Shown: positions 1 to 8,831, counted from the first letter of the stretch. The stretch: 64,000 bases of DNA from Bog-473 sp963764305 (GCA_963764305.1 CAVXSD010000007.1:1-64000), one strand, 5' to 3'. The notes: generated from the sequence alone by a model not told the origin. Made by a program: numbers and translations.

Positions 1-808
1 GACCCAATACAACAAGATCGCTCAGGGCGACATCTCGCTCGCCGTCGCCGGACTGCACACGGCCGAGAACTCACTGAACGCAAGGTCAGCCAACTCCAGG
101 GCGAGCAGTCGCAGGCCCAATCGCAGGTGACGATCGAGCAGAACGCCGTCAACCAGAACGCGCAGGCCGTGCAGCAGCAGAAGAACGCGCTGGCCCAGGA
201 GCAGGGACAGATCGCGCAGCTCGTCCAGCAGCAGCAGCAGCGGAAGCCGCCGCCGCCGCCAAGGCTGCCCAGCAACGTCAGCAGGCCGCCGCTGCCGCTG
301 CCGCTGCCGCCGCCGCCGCGTCGAAAGCCTCAGCCTCAGCCTCAGCCTCAGCCTCACCTTCACCTTCGCCCTCGTCCGCCCGGTCTTCGGGAGGGGCGCT
401 TCCCTGGTTGGCCTGAGCCAGGCCGCCCCCCCGCCAAGCTCCGCCGGTGGGGCCGGTGCCGTGCAGGCGGCGGAGAGCCAGATCGGCGTGCCCTACGTGT
501 GGGGTGCCGAGTCCCCCAAGGGCTCGGCGAGTCCCGGCTTCGACTGCTCCGGACTCACCGCCTGGTCATGGGGCCAGGCGGGGGTGGGTCTGCCACACTT
601 CTCGGGGGCCCAGATGGCCGACTCGACGCCGGTGCCGGTCAGTGACCTCCAGCCCGGTGACCTCCTCTTCTACGGTCCCGGTGGCTCCGATCACGTGGCC
701 ATGTACGTCGGCCCTGGCACCATGATCGAGGCGCCCTACACCGGGGCGTCGGTCTGGACCACGGGGCTCCGCCTCAGTGACGGCTTCGTGGGCGCCGGCC
801 GGCCGTAG
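1..808 (+). CDS. NlpC/P60 peptidoglycan endopeptidase, 5'-truncated and frameshifted
   Basis: This is the 3' part of a secreted cell-wall hydrolase of the NlpC/P60 (CHAP-like cysteine peptidase) family, which cuts the stem peptides of peptidoglycan. Three frames are joined by shifts near 85, 240 and 430; the last lies in a run of nine C. The first part is a Gln/Ala-rich coiled coil. It is followed by an Ala-rich and Ser-Ala/Ser-Pro linker, and then the catalytic domain from about 455. The nucleophile Cys lies in FDCSGL, and the catalytic His is in SDHVAMYVG. The coiled-coil plus NlpC order is typical of actinobacterial RipA-like enzymes. The N-terminus with its signal peptide is outside the window. 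The shifts look like sequence errors because every frame carries recognisable family sequence. Confidence 0.85.
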
Positions 809-908
809 CCGGCTCGCCCACCTCTTCGGCACTCACCCGCTGCTCCAGCGACCCGGTCCGCGGGCCCACCCACCCGCCACCCGGTCCTAACCTGGCCCGA
901 GCCGAGCC

Positions 909-1752
909 ATGAAACCGATCCCCGTCGACTTCCACATTGGGCCGCTCAGGTCCACACCTACGGCATCGGGCTCGCGCTCACCTTCTGGTTCGGGTTCGTC
1001 TACTTCGAGCGGCGCCTGCGCAAGAACGGCTACCCGACCGACTGGCTCGCGGCCGTCTTCCTCTGGATCATCCTCGCCGCCGTCGTCGGCGCCCGCGCCA
1101 TGCACGTGCTGTCGAACCTCAGCTACTACACCCGGAACCCCGGCGACGTCCTCGCCATCTGGCATGGCGGGCTCTCCTCGTTCGGTGGCCTGCTCGGCCG
1201 TGCCCGTCGGCATCATCCTCACCCGGCGACGCTGCCCAGAGCTGCCGATAGCCACCGCCCTCGACCTGGCCGTCCCCGTCCTGCTGGCCTGCTGGGCCAT
1301 GGGCCGCCTCCTGGGCCCCCAGCTGATGGTGGCCGGCGGTGGCCACCCGACGCACCAGTGGTTCGGCATGTACTACGCCGGCCAGCGGGGCCCGCGGCTG
1401 CCCGTGCCCGTCTTCCAGGCGCTGGAGGACTTCACCGTCTACCTGGTCCTCATCGCCATCGAGCGGCGGCTGGACCGCTGGCCGGACGGCGCGCGCCGCC
1501 GGGCTATCCCTCGGGGATCGTGCTCGGCACCGCCATGGTGCTGTGGGGCATCGAGCGCTCCCTCGACGAACACCTGTGGTTGGGCGAGGACGGCAAACTC
1601 GGTTCGGATCTCGTACAGCTGGCCGGCGTGATCCTCGTCATCGGTGGACCATCGTCTTGCTGCGCACGCGTGGGCGCTGGAAGCAGTGGCTCCTGACGCA
1701 CAGTGCCGCTGACGCGGCGGCGCCCGAGGCGCCGGCGGACCAACCTGCCTGA
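909..1752 (+). CDS. lgt: Prolipoprotein diacylglyceryl transferase (frameshifted)
   Basis: Lgt is an integral membrane enzyme that moves diacylglycerol from phosphatidylglycerol to the lipobox Cys of prolipoproteins, the first step of lipoprotein maturation. The reading frame changes near 947, 1197, 1490 and 1648. Joined together it reads as Lgt: an N-terminal H-x-YG-GLAL segment, then GARAMHVLSN, then the family core with WHGGLSSFGGLLG around 1160-1195, and a later segment with MYYAGQ and FQALED, matching the usual HPVQLYEA-type region. It ends in a short Ala/Pro-rich tail. About 280 residues is the normal family size. The ATG at 909 gives a hydrophobic start of the expected type. Most likely the functional gene is intact and the shifts are assembly errors. 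Confidence 0.82.
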
Positions 1753-2032
1753 TTACCTGGGCAATCGGGTTACCTGATTCATCGGGCCTGTGTGCACGGC
1801 CAGGCGCCGTGCGTGGCGACCGAATCGTCGCGCTGGTGGCAAGGGAGGGCGCTGCGCACCCTGATGAGGTCGCCCTGACGCTCGATGGCGAGCGTGTCAT
1901 CCCCGGAAGATCCCCCCACTGGGCGCCACGGGTGGACCTCGGGAATTGCCTTGGGGTGCTCCACGCTCCGTGTCAAGACCTTGTCGGCCGGGTCCGGTGC
2001 CGGCGTCTTCCGCGGCTCACGCCATGGATCTG

Positions 2033-2106
2033 CCCACCAGCACCACCACCACCCACCAACCACCAGCAGCACCACCCACCAGCACCACCACCCACCACCC
2101 ACCACC
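2033..2106. repeat. CAC/CACC low-complexity tract
   Basis: About 74 bases made almost entirely of CACC and CAGCACC units lie between lgt and the next gene. The C-rich strand is the plus strand. In frame it would give His/Pro/Thr-rich peptides, but no start, ribosome site or homologous protein supports coding. The rest of the 1753-2279 gap shows no recognisable gene. It may be a slippage-prone simple repeat. Confidence 0.75.
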
Positions 2107-2279
2107 GGTGGCTGTAGGCCCGTTTCGACATTGTTGCATCATCCCCGGGCGCCGACGCTCCGTATACGCATATGAACCCGTCAGAGGCCCGTCCGCTGAC
2201 TCTGGCGAAAGAAAGAAGGGGCGTTCTCAAGGCTTCTCCTGATGGCACCGATATGGCGGAGAGAGGGAGGTGCGAACGC

Positions 2280-2609
2280 ATGGCGACCGACCAGCCGTGG
2301 ACTCCGATGACCAACGAGAAGATCTGGACCGAGGAGGAGAAGGAGGAGTGGCTCGCCGCGGAGGGCGCTGCCGCCACGCACGTTGTCACCTTCAAGCCGA
2401 TGTACCAGATCGAGGTCTGTGTTCCCCCCTGGGAGCATCCAGACCGCCAGATCGCGCGCTCGGCCGTGGCCTGGGGCGAGAGCATGCGCCTCGTGTTCAC
2501 CGACCCGTATCTCGGCGCCTCGGCCGTCGTCGCGGCCCACCACGAGGGGAACTCGCTGAAGGTCGACACCACGGTGAAGCCCCGGCCGCGCCTGCGCCGG
2601 GTCACCTGA
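2280..2609 (+). CDS. Hypothetical protein, about 109 aa
   Basis: A small soluble protein of unrecognised family. The ATG at 2280 is preferred over an upstream in-frame ATG at 2172 because a GGAGGT ribosome site sits about 8 bases before it. The N-terminus is acidic (KIWTEEEKEEW). The middle holds a cluster of aromatic and Pro residues (FKPMYQIEVCVPPWEHP), and the C-terminus is basic (KPRPRLRR). No membrane segment or signal peptide is visible. It converges on the SDR gene with a gap of five bases. The function is unknown. Confidence 0.6.
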   Translation: MATDQPWTPMTNEKIWTEEEKEEWLAAEGAAATHVVTFKPMYQIEVCVPPWEHPDRQIARSAVAWGESMRLVFTDPYLGASAVVAAHHEGNSLKVDTTVKPRPRLRRVT

Positions 2610-2614
2610 CGCAG

Positions 2615-3523
2615 TTAGGCGTTGGGTCGCTCGCCCGACGCTGCCGCTTGGCGCATCTGCTCGAGGCGGTCGATCATCGCCATCCGCTCCTGCCCGACGT
2701 TGTCATCGAGGCGCTCGGCGATCTGCTCGGGCGTCCAGCGGCCGTCGGCCCACATGGCCCGCACCTCGACCGGCTGGTTCCACACGGCGATCTTGGAGCC
2801 GACCACCGTGTAGACCTGCCCGGTCACGTGCTTGGCCCGGTCGCTCAACAGGTACACCACCATCGGCGCGATGTCCTCGGCGTCACCCATCTCGGCCAGC
2901 TCGGACGGGACGTTGACCGACATGCGGGTCCGGGCCACGGGCGCGATGGCGTTGGCTGTCACGCCGTAGCGGTGCAGGCCGACCGCCGCCGAGCGGACCA
3001 GCGACACGATGCCGCCCTTGGCGGCGGCGTAGTTGGCCTGGGCCACGCTGCCCTGGAAGGCACCGGAGGTGAACCCGATGAGCGCCCCGCCACCCTCCTG
3101 CTTGCGCATGACAGCGGCGGCGGCCCGGAACACGGTGAAGTGGCCCTTGAGGTGGGTGGCGATGACGGCATCCCACTCGTCCTCGGACATGTTGAAGAGC
3201 ATGCGCTCGCGCAGGATCCCGGCCACGGCGACGACGCCGTCGATGCGCCCCCACTTCTCCACCGCGGTGGCGATCAGGCGCTCACCGGACTCCATCTTGG
3301 AGATGTCGTCGGCCACGGCGATGGCCTCGCCGCCGGCCTTGGTGATCTCCACCACCACGGCCTCGGCCACCTCGCTGCTCGGGTCCTCCCCCGCCATGCC
3401 CACGCCGAAGTCGGCCACGAGCACCTTGGCCCCCGCGTCGGCCGCGGCCAGTGCCACGGCACGGCCGATCCCGCCGCCGCCGCCGGTGACGGCGACCACC
3501 TTCCCTTCGAGGAACCCAGCCAT
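2615..3523 (-). CDS. SDR family NAD(P)-dependent oxidoreductase
   Basis: A 302-residue short-chain dehydrogenase, slightly long for the classical family. The cofactor-binding glycine motif TGGGGGIG is at residues 13-20, the catalytic Ser is in the FTSGAFQGS stretch near 153-159, and the YAAAK catalytic Tyr/Lys pair is at 165-169. The C-terminal 60 residues carry an extension like that of 17-beta-hydroxysteroid dehydrogenase 4-type SDRs, including RWTPEQIAERLD. An AGGAGAG ribosome site precedes the ATG. It diverges from the acyl-CoA synthetase gene, and a KstR-like palindrome lies between them, so a 3-hydroxyacyl-CoA or hydroxysteroid substrate is plausible. The exact substrate cannot be read from the sequence. 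Confidence 0.85.
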   Translation of the reverse strand: MAGFLEGKVVAVTGGGGGIGRAVALAAADAGAKVLVADFGVGMAGEDPSSEVAEAVVVEITKAGGEAIAVADDISKMESGERLIATAVEKWGRIDGVVAVAGILRERMLFNMSEDEWDAVIATHLKGHFTVFRAAAAVMRKQEGGGALIGFTSGAFQGSVAQANYAAAKGGIVSLVRSAAVGLHRYGVTANAIAPVARTRMSVNVPSELAEMGDAEDIAPMVVYLLSDRAKHVTGQVYTVVGSKIAVWNQPVEVRAMWADGRWTPEQIAERLDDNVGQERMAMIDRLEQMRQAAASGERPNA

Positions 3524-3587
3524 GGTCGACTCTCCTGATCTCTGCGTGCCGGCCGGCGCGGGCCGACCCGGGCAAATTGCCGTAAGT

Positions 3588-3601
3588 TAGAACACGTTCT
3601 A
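3588..3601. promoter_or_regulatory. KstR-like operator palindrome
   Basis: TAGAACACGTTCTA is a 6-2-6 inverted repeat that fits the known KstR consensus TNNAACNNGTTNNA. KstR is the TetR-family repressor of mycobacterial and rhodococcal sterol/lipid catabolism. It lies in the 140-base divergent gap, 65 bases before the SDR start and 63 bases before the acyl-CoA synthetase start, so it could control both. No kstR gene is in the window. Confidence 0.7.
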
Positions 3602-3663
3602 GCGTGCGGGTGGCGGGGGCTGCCATTTGCACCCGCCTCCCCCGAGCTGCAAGGAGACTGCTG

Positions 3664-5217
3664 ATGGGTGACCTCGGCTTCTGGGCGCTGGCCCAGGAAA
3701 ACCCCGACTACCTGGCCCTCGTCACGCCCGAGGGCGACGAGGTCAAGGCCGGGGAGCTGCTGGGACGGGTGAACCAACTGGTGCACGCTCTGCGAGCCCA
3801 GGGGTTCGGCGTGGGTGACGTGGTGGCCACCCTTCTGCCCAACTGCGCCGAGATGCTCGAGGTCTACCTGGCCGCCCTTCAGGCCGGCTGGTACCTGGTC
3901 CCGATCAACCACCACCTGGTGGCGCCCGAAGTGGCCTACATCCTCAAGGACTCGGGCGCGAAGACCTTCATCGCTCACGAGCGCTTCGGCGACGTGGCCA
4001 CGGCGGCGGCCGACGAGGTCGGGCTTGATGCCGCCGGCCGACTCGCCGTGGGCGACGTGCCCGGCTTCGCCTCGTATGCCGCGGTCCGCGACGTCCAGCC
4101 GGCCACGCTGCCCGAGGGCCGCACTGTCGGCGATGTCATGAACTACACGTCGGGCACGACCGGGAACCCCAAGGGCATCTACCGCACGCTCCTCGGCGTC
4201 ACCCCCGAGCAGGCCGCGCTGGGGCTCTCCGGTCTGCTGTTTCTCTTTGGGATCCAGCCGCAGGACGGCAACGTCCACATCATCGGCTCGCCGCTGTACC
4301 ACACCGCGGTGTTGCGCTTCGGCAGTGCATCGATGCACCTCGGGCACACGATCGTCCTGATGGACAAGTGGCTGCCCGAGGACATGCTGCGCCTCATTCA
4401 GGAGCAGCGGGTCACAACATCGCACATGGTGCCGACCCAGTTCCACCGTCTCCTGGCGCTGCCCGAGGATGTGCGAGCCACCTACGACGTGTCCTCGCTG
4501 CGCCACATGATCCACGCGGCCGCCCCATGCCCCATCGACGTCAAGCGCAAGATGATCGCATGGTGGGGCAACGCCGTCGACGAGTACTACGCGGCGAGCG
4601 AAGGTGGCGGCACGCTGGTCAGCGCGGAGGAATGGCTGCTGAAACCGGGCACCGTCGGCAAGCCGTGGCCCATCAGCGAGATCGCCGTCTTCGACGACGA
4701 CGGCAACCGGATCACCGAGCCCAACGTCATCGGCACCGTCTACATGGCGATGCAATCGGCCGACTTCGAGTACCACGGCGACAAGGAAAAGACGAGAAAG
4801 AACCGGATCGGAGCATTCTTCACCGTGGGTGACGTCGGTCTCATTGACGAGGATGGATACCTCTTCCTGCGCGACCGCAAGATCGACATGATCATCTCGG
4901 GCGGGGCCAACATCTACCCGGCCGAGATCGAGGGCGTGCTTCTCTCGCACCCCAAGGTGGGCGATGCCGCCGTCTTCGGCATCCCTCACGAGGACTGGGG
5001 CGAAGAGGTCAAGGCCGTGATCGAGCCGGCCGAGGGCGTCGAGGCCGGCGACGCGCTGGCCCAGGAGATCCTCGAGTTCTGCGCCGGCAAGTTGGCCAAG
5101 TTCAAGACGCCGAAGACGATCGACTTCACGACCGAGATGCCCCGCGACCCCAACGGCAAGCTCTACAAGCGCAAGCTGCGTGACCCCTACTGGGAAGGGG
5201 TGCAACGGGCGGTCTGA
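3664..5217 (+). CDS. Acyl-CoA synthetase (AMP-forming, FadD type)
   Basis: A 517-residue ANL-superfamily enzyme that activates a carboxylic acid to its acyl-CoA through an acyl-adenylate. The P-loop-like motif YTSGTTGNPKG is at about residues 160-170. The A5 region is around DEYYAASEGGG. The GD/RDRKIDMIISGG hinge is followed by NIYPAEIE near 410, and the C-terminal catalytic Lys lies in PNGKLYKRKLRD. Starting at the ATG at 3664 leaves an AAGGAG ribosome site just upstream. The divergent SDR gene and the shared KstR-like site suggest a lipid or steroid side-chain substrate. The family as a whole is certain; chain-length specificity cannot be assigned. Confidence 0.92.
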   Translation: MGDLGFWALAQENPDYLALVTPEGDEVKAGELLGRVNQLVHALRAQGFGVGDVVATLLPNCAEMLEVYLAALQAGWYLVPINHHLVAPEVAYILKDSGAKTFIAHERFGDVATAAADEVGLDAAGRLAVGDVPGFASYAAVRDVQPATLPEGRTVGDVMNYTSGTTGNPKGIYRTLLGVTPEQAALGLSGLLFLFGIQPQDGNVHIIGSPLYHTAVLRFGSASMHLGHTIVLMDKWLPEDMLRLIQEQRVTTSHMVPTQFHRLLALPEDVRATYDVSSLRHMIHAAAPCPIDVKRKMIAWWGNAVDEYYAASEGGGTLVSAEEWLLKPGTVGKPWPISEIAVFDDDGNRITEPNVIGTVYMAMQSADFEYHGDKEKTRKNRIGAFFTVGDVGLIDEDGYLFLRDRKIDMIISGGANIYPAEIEGVLLSHPKVGDAAVFGIPHEDWGEEVKAVIEPAEGVEAGDALAQEILEFCAGKLAKFKTPKTIDFTTEMPRDPNGKLYKRKLRDPYWEGVQRAV

Positions 5218-5233
5218 GCGACGCCTCCTCACG

Positions 5234-5740
5234 ATGCGCGGATCGAGCGGACTCGAGCTCCGGGTGCAACAGGGAGATGCGGGGACCATCTGCGCTGAGG
5301 TCCTGGCCGCCCTGCCCACGTGGTTCGGGTTCCCCGACTCGGTGGCCGCCTACGTGGCCGCCGCCGACACGCACCCGACCGTGGTGGCGGCGCTGGAGGG
5401 CCGCGACAGCGGCATCCTGACGCTGAGTCTTCACAGCCCGTACGCGGCGGAGATCCTCGTCATGGGCGTGCTGCCGGAACACCACCGCACAGGCGTGGGC
5501 CGGGCCCTGCTTGGCGGCGCCGAGTCTTGGCTGGCCGCCCGCGACATCGAATTCCTCCAGGTGAAGACGCTTAGCCCGCGCCACCCCGACCCGGGGTATG
5601 CCGCCACGCGGGCCTTCTACTTCGGCTGCGGCTTCCGGCCGTTAGAAGAGATGCCGGCGCTGTGGGGCCCGGACCAGCCGGCGCTGCAGATGGTCAAGAC
5701 CGTCCCACCGCGAGCGCCCGCCGTGCGCGTCGACCCGTGA
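5234..5740 (+). CDS. GNAT family N-acetyltransferase
   Basis: A 168-residue GNAT protein. The acetyl-CoA-binding motif is visible as VLPEHHRTGVGRALL near residues 75-90, and the late AFYFGCGF motif is near 130. The start at 5234 is 17 bases after the acyl-CoA synthetase stop, so the two may be cotranscribed. The substrate is unknown. The C-terminal Pro/Ala/Arg-rich tail is not part of the fold. Confidence 0.85.
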   Translation: MRGSSGLELRVQQGDAGTICAEVLAALPTWFGFPDSVAAYVAAADTHPTVVAALEGRDSGILTLSLHSPYAAEILVMGVLPEHHRTGVGRALLGGAESWLAARDIEFLQVKTLSPRHPDPGYAATRAFYFGCGFRPLEEMPALWGPDQPALQMVKTVPPRAPAVRVDP

Positions 5741-6022
5741 ACCACCCGAGGACGTGGGTGACGGTCTCGCCAGTGCGGTTGGCTTTATCGCCGCGAAGGT
5801 CCCCGAAGGCGCCTTCGCACGACCGCATCCCGCTGGCCCACGGCCCCAGGTTCCCGCTCGCGGCTCCAGGTTCCCACCCGAACTCGAGGTGGTCCGGCTG
5901 CCTCTCGACCGGCCTCGGCGGGCGTCCCTGACCTACGAGGATTCCTTCACCACCTGCCGCTCGGGGCGAAGTCAGGTCCCAGGCTAGGTACTTCGCTGGC
6001 ACATGTGCGATCCTTCAAGGCA

Positions 6023-6652
6023 ATGACACCAGAGCAGTTTCTCAATCGCTGCAAGGTGATCTGCCACGTCGGTCCTGTCGGCGTCTGGGAGCACATCACG
6101 AAGCATGGGTTCCGGACGGCCGAGCAGTTGATCTTGGAGGCCGACCTGAACGAGGAGGAGCGCCAAGGGCTGCTGTCCACACCTCGTCGAGAGCCAGTTC
6201 ACCTGCGTGTCCGCGGCGAAGACGTGGTTCTCAGGGACCAGGGCCCGCTCTTCGCCCGCAGGGACCTGAAATCCGGTTCGGAGAATGGAATCGACGTCAG
6301 CGACTGGATCCGCTTGTTGAACCAGCGTGTGTACTTCTTCACCGACGAGACGTCGATGCAGAAGCTGCTGGACAAATACCTGGCGTCGGACGGGGCTCAG
6401 GACGTGATCTGGCTCTCGCCCCTGAAGGTTCTCGAGGCCGCTGGTCTCAATCTCGAGCTCACGAGCTACAACACCGGTGCGATCGCCCGCCGTAGTGGCG
6501 CACAGAAGACGGCAGACACGTTCGCACCGCTCTGGCGCTTCACTGACCGAAAGCCGGCAGAAGCGACGATCCTCGGTGGACTCGACGACCTCTCCCCGGT
6601 ATTTCGCGCCGAGCGATACTCTCGCGATGGTCACCGCCAGCCCCTGACCTAG
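6023..6652 (+). CDS. DUF7002 family protein
   Basis: A 209-residue soluble protein with the layout I associate with DUF7002. It has an early HVGPVGVWEHITKHGF segment, then a conserved RDQGPL motif near residue 72. An LLNQRVYFFTDE block follows near 100-110, then a late SYNTGAIARRS and a TFAPLWRF end. No biochemical role is established. A GTG at 6005 is also possible as a start, giving six extra residues. It stands alone between a GNAT gene and a degenerate stretch. Confidence in the family is moderate because it was recalled from motif order. Confidence 0.65.
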   Translation: MTPEQFLNRCKVICHVGPVGVWEHITKHGFRTAEQLILEADLNEEERQGLLSTPRREPVHLRVRGEDVVLRDQGPLFARRDLKSGSENGIDVSDWIRLLNQRVYFFTDETSMQKLLDKYLASDGAQDVIWLSPLKVLEAAGLNLELTSYNTGAIARRSGAQKTADTFAPLWRFTDRKPAEATILGGLDDLSPVFRAERYSRDGHRQPLT

Positions 6653-6782
6653 TGGCTCTTCGGCGCCGCACCCGATTGACGGGATACCGCGCAGCGAGGG
6701 ACTCGCCTCCTGGTGGAACGCGCACTGTCAACAGTTGATTGCGCTCCGGTTGGGAGGTACCGGCAATGTCACGGTGCCGGCA

Positions 6783-6848
6783 ATGGCACGGCCCGTGGTG
6801 CACTTCGATGTCGTCGGGAAGGACGCGGAAGGCACCCTCATCGGTGTC
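6783..6848 (+). pseudogene. Possible VOC/glyoxalase-like N-terminal remnant
   Basis: The short reading MARPVVHFDVVGKDAE resembles the first beta-strand of VOC (glyoxalase/bleomycin resistance) proteins. It continues into unrelated low-complexity sequence, and no further VOC strands are found in any frame before 6985. It is probably a decayed fragment or a chance match. Confidence 0.28.
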
Positions 6849-6985
6849 CGCCGGGGTGGCCTGAACGCCGCGGTCAACACTCCCTCGGTACCGATCAGGC
6901 AGCCGGCATCGCAGGCCGAAAGCCGCGCTCGAAACCGGCGGACGGGCACAATGAGGCATACGATCCGGAGCGTGGAGACCGTTCC

Positions 6986-7243
6986 ATGAAACGCCGAGCG
7001 GACGGCTGCCGGTGGTCACTGTGGTCCCGAGACTCGGTCCTGTCAATCGGGTCTCGTCACTCGGTTTTGTCGGTAGCGTCGGTCGGTTCTGTCCTTTCCA
7101 TAGGGGGCGTGGGGTCTGCTGGGTCCGTCCTCTCCATCGGGTCCTTCCTATCGGTTGTGAGCGTGATGTCGGGACTCTCGTGGTGGTCGGTGACGGCGTG
7201 GCGATCAAAGAGATCTTTCGCCGGCTCCGGTGCGAATCGCTAG
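6986..7243 (+). CDS. Small Ser/Gly/Val-repeat protein (SVLSIGS repeats)
   Basis: An 85-residue protein that begins with a basic segment (MKRRADGCRWSLWSRD) and then repeats a short unit of the form SVLSIGS/SVLSVAS/SVGSVLSIGG about six times. It ends in a basic tail with WRSKRSFAGS. Small and hydrophobic residues recur with a three-residue spacing, as in glycine-zipper or beta-helical repeat peptides. The repeat is also visible in the DNA as TCNGTCCTNTCNATCGGG-like units. I recall similar uncharacterised repeat proteins in actinobacteria, but no function. A GGAGA site lies about 10 bases before the ATG. It could be membrane-associated or self-assembling; this is inference. Confidence 0.5.
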   Translation: MKRRADGCRWSLWSRDSVLSIGSRHSVLSVASVGSVLSIGGVGSAGSVLSIGSFLSVVSVMSGLSWWSVTAWRSKRSFAGSGANR

Positions 7244-7423
7244 CGCTCAGGTGGAGACGAGAGTCGCACCCACCGGAGAATGGGGGGCCGGGGCAGGGCC
7301 CCGATTGGCACATGCTTCACGACGAGCTGGGCGTGGCGGTGAATCTGTGGGGCACGACACGTCCTCGCCGGTGCGAAGCTTGAGCTGAGTGGATCCACGA
7401 AGAGCTCGATCGGAATTCACGAC

Positions 7424-8293
7424 GTGACCGTGACAATCATCTTCGCCCTGGCCGCTGCCCTGGCCAACGCCGTGCACCTCATGACCCAGCACTCGGCCAG
7501 TCTTCGGGTGGACAACAGGCACCGGAACTGGGGTCTCGTCACATTCCTGATCCGCCAGCCTCTCTGGCTCCTCGGTTGGGCCGCCGCGGCGGGGGGATTC
7601 GCCTTTCAGGCAGTCGCACTCCACGGTGGGCAGCTCTCGATCGTCCAGGCCCTCCTCGTCACCGAGTTGGTCTTTGCCCTGGTCCTGCGCCGGTTCTGGG
7701 TGCGCCAGCACATTGCCAGGACGGCGTGGGCCGCCGCAGTGGTCACGTGCGCCGCACTTGCGGTGTTCCTGACCGCGGCCGAGCCCCATGGAGGCCACCT
7801 CCAACCGCACGCGGCCAACTGGGTTTCGGCCGTGGCCGTCTTCGGCGGGGCCGTCGCCGTCCTGGCGGTGAATGCCCGCTGGGGATCTCCCGTGCGTCGG
7901 GCTGCGCTCTACGCCACCGCGGCCTCGATCACATGGGCCCTCATGGCCACCTTCATCAAGGCGACCACCAATGTGCTTGCGGCGTCGGGAGTGGTGGGCG
8001 TGCTGCAGCACTGGCCCATCTATGCGCTGCTTGTCTCTGGAGTCGTCGGTTCCGTGCTCCAACAGGCCGCGTTGCAGGTCGGCCCCCTGAGCGTGTCCCA
8101 ACCGCTCATCGTCGTGGTCGACCCCGCCGTGGCAATCGTGTTGAGCGTCTGGATCTTCGACGAACGATTCACCGTGAGCCCGGCCCAGAAGGCCATCGCA
8201 GGCGTGGCCTTTTGCGTCATGGCCCTGGGGGTCACGGTCCTGTCCCGGGCCGCGCCGACCGACCTCGACTCGTCGATGCCGGTCAGGGTCTGA
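7424..8293 (+). CDS. DMT (EamA-like) membrane transporter
   Basis: A 289-residue integral membrane protein with about ten hydrophobic segments arranged as two halves, as in the drug/metabolite transporter superfamily. The second half contains the family-like VGPLSVSQPLIVVVDPAVAIVLSVWIFDE stretch, the end of the duplicated EamA domain. The GTG at 7424 is taken as start; the first membrane segment follows at once. Actinobacterial DMT proteins of this type are often annotated without substrate. It stands alone, and no neighbour indicates its cargo. Confidence 0.8.
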   Translation: MTVTIIFALAAALANAVHLMTQHSASLRVDNRHRNWGLVTFLIRQPLWLLGWAAAAGGFAFQAVALHGGQLSIVQALLVTELVFALVLRRFWVRQHIARTAWAAAVVTCAALAVFLTAAEPHGGHLQPHAANWVSAVAVFGGAVAVLAVNARWGSPVRRAALYATAASITWALMATFIKATTNVLAASGVVGVLQHWPIYALLVSGVVGSVLQQAALQVGPLSVSQPLIVVVDPAVAIVLSVWIFDERFTVSPAQKAIAGVAFCVMALGVTVLSRAAPTDLDSSMPVRV

Positions 8294-8363
8294 GGACGCG
8301 CCGCGGACGCCAACCGCGCTGAACGCTTCCCGACGTCGAGCGGCCCGATGGTACGGTCGCCTG

Positions 8364-8831
8364 ATGGCCCGAACGCTCGCCTCCGACACGCAGGTAGACC
8401 GCACCGGTTTGGAAGAGTTCATTCGACCTCGACATCGAGCCATCCTCAGTACTCAGCGAGGCGACGGAAGTCCCCAGATGTCTCCTGTCACCATGGGCGT
8501 CGATCCGGATGGAGACATCCTGGTGGCGAGCTACCCGGAACGAGCCAAAGTCCACAATTTGCGACACCACAACCATGCGGCATTGTGCGTTCTGTCGGAC
8601 GATTTTGGCGGCGAGTGGGTCCAGGTTTCAGGAACAGCCACCGTGGTCGATCTTCCCGAAGCGGTAGAGGGTCTGGTGACCTATTTTCGCTCTATCAGCG
8701 GAGAGCATTCCGATTGGGACGAATACCGCCAAGCCATGATCGACCAGGGCAAGGTACTGATCCGGATCGCTGTCGACCGTTGGGGTCCTCTCAGCAAGGG
8801 TGGCTTTCCGCCCCGGCTCGTCGACTCCTAA
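8364..8831 (+). CDS. PPOX-class F420-dependent oxidoreductase/biliverdin reductase-like
   Basis: A 155-residue split-barrel flavin/deazaflavin-binding protein of the PPOX family. Family features include the N-terminal RHRAILSTQRGDGSPQMSPVT segment, in which the substrate/cofactor loop pairs with DPDGDILVAS, then RAKVHNLRHHNHAALCV. The C-terminal IRIAVDRWGPLSKGGFPP ending is typical of F420-binding members in actinobacteria. The ATG at 8364 begins just before the domain. The native substrate is unknown. Confidence 0.85.
   Translation: MARTLASDTQVDRTGLEEFIRPRHRAILSTQRGDGSPQMSPVTMGVDPDGDILVASYPERAKVHNLRHHNHAALCVLSDDFGGEWVQVSGTATVVDLPEAVEGLVTYFRSISGEHSDWDEYRQAMIDQGKVLIRIAVDRWGPLSKGGFPPRLVDS

Noticed and set aside
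2041..2100. CACC-rich tract as a possible CRISPR array
   Set aside because: There are no spacers or constant-length repeats; it is a simple low-complexity sequence.
1779..2105. Minus-strand Trp/Gly-rich frame (many Trp and Val)
   Set aside because: Its Trp-rich part is only the complement of the CACC tract; no ribosome site or homologous pattern.
3274..5319. 681-residue minus-strand open frame opposite the acyl-CoA synthetase
   Set aside because: It is a high-GC antisense shadow: composition is Arg/Gly/Val/Asp-rich without domains, while the plus strand encodes a complete ANL enzyme with all motifs.
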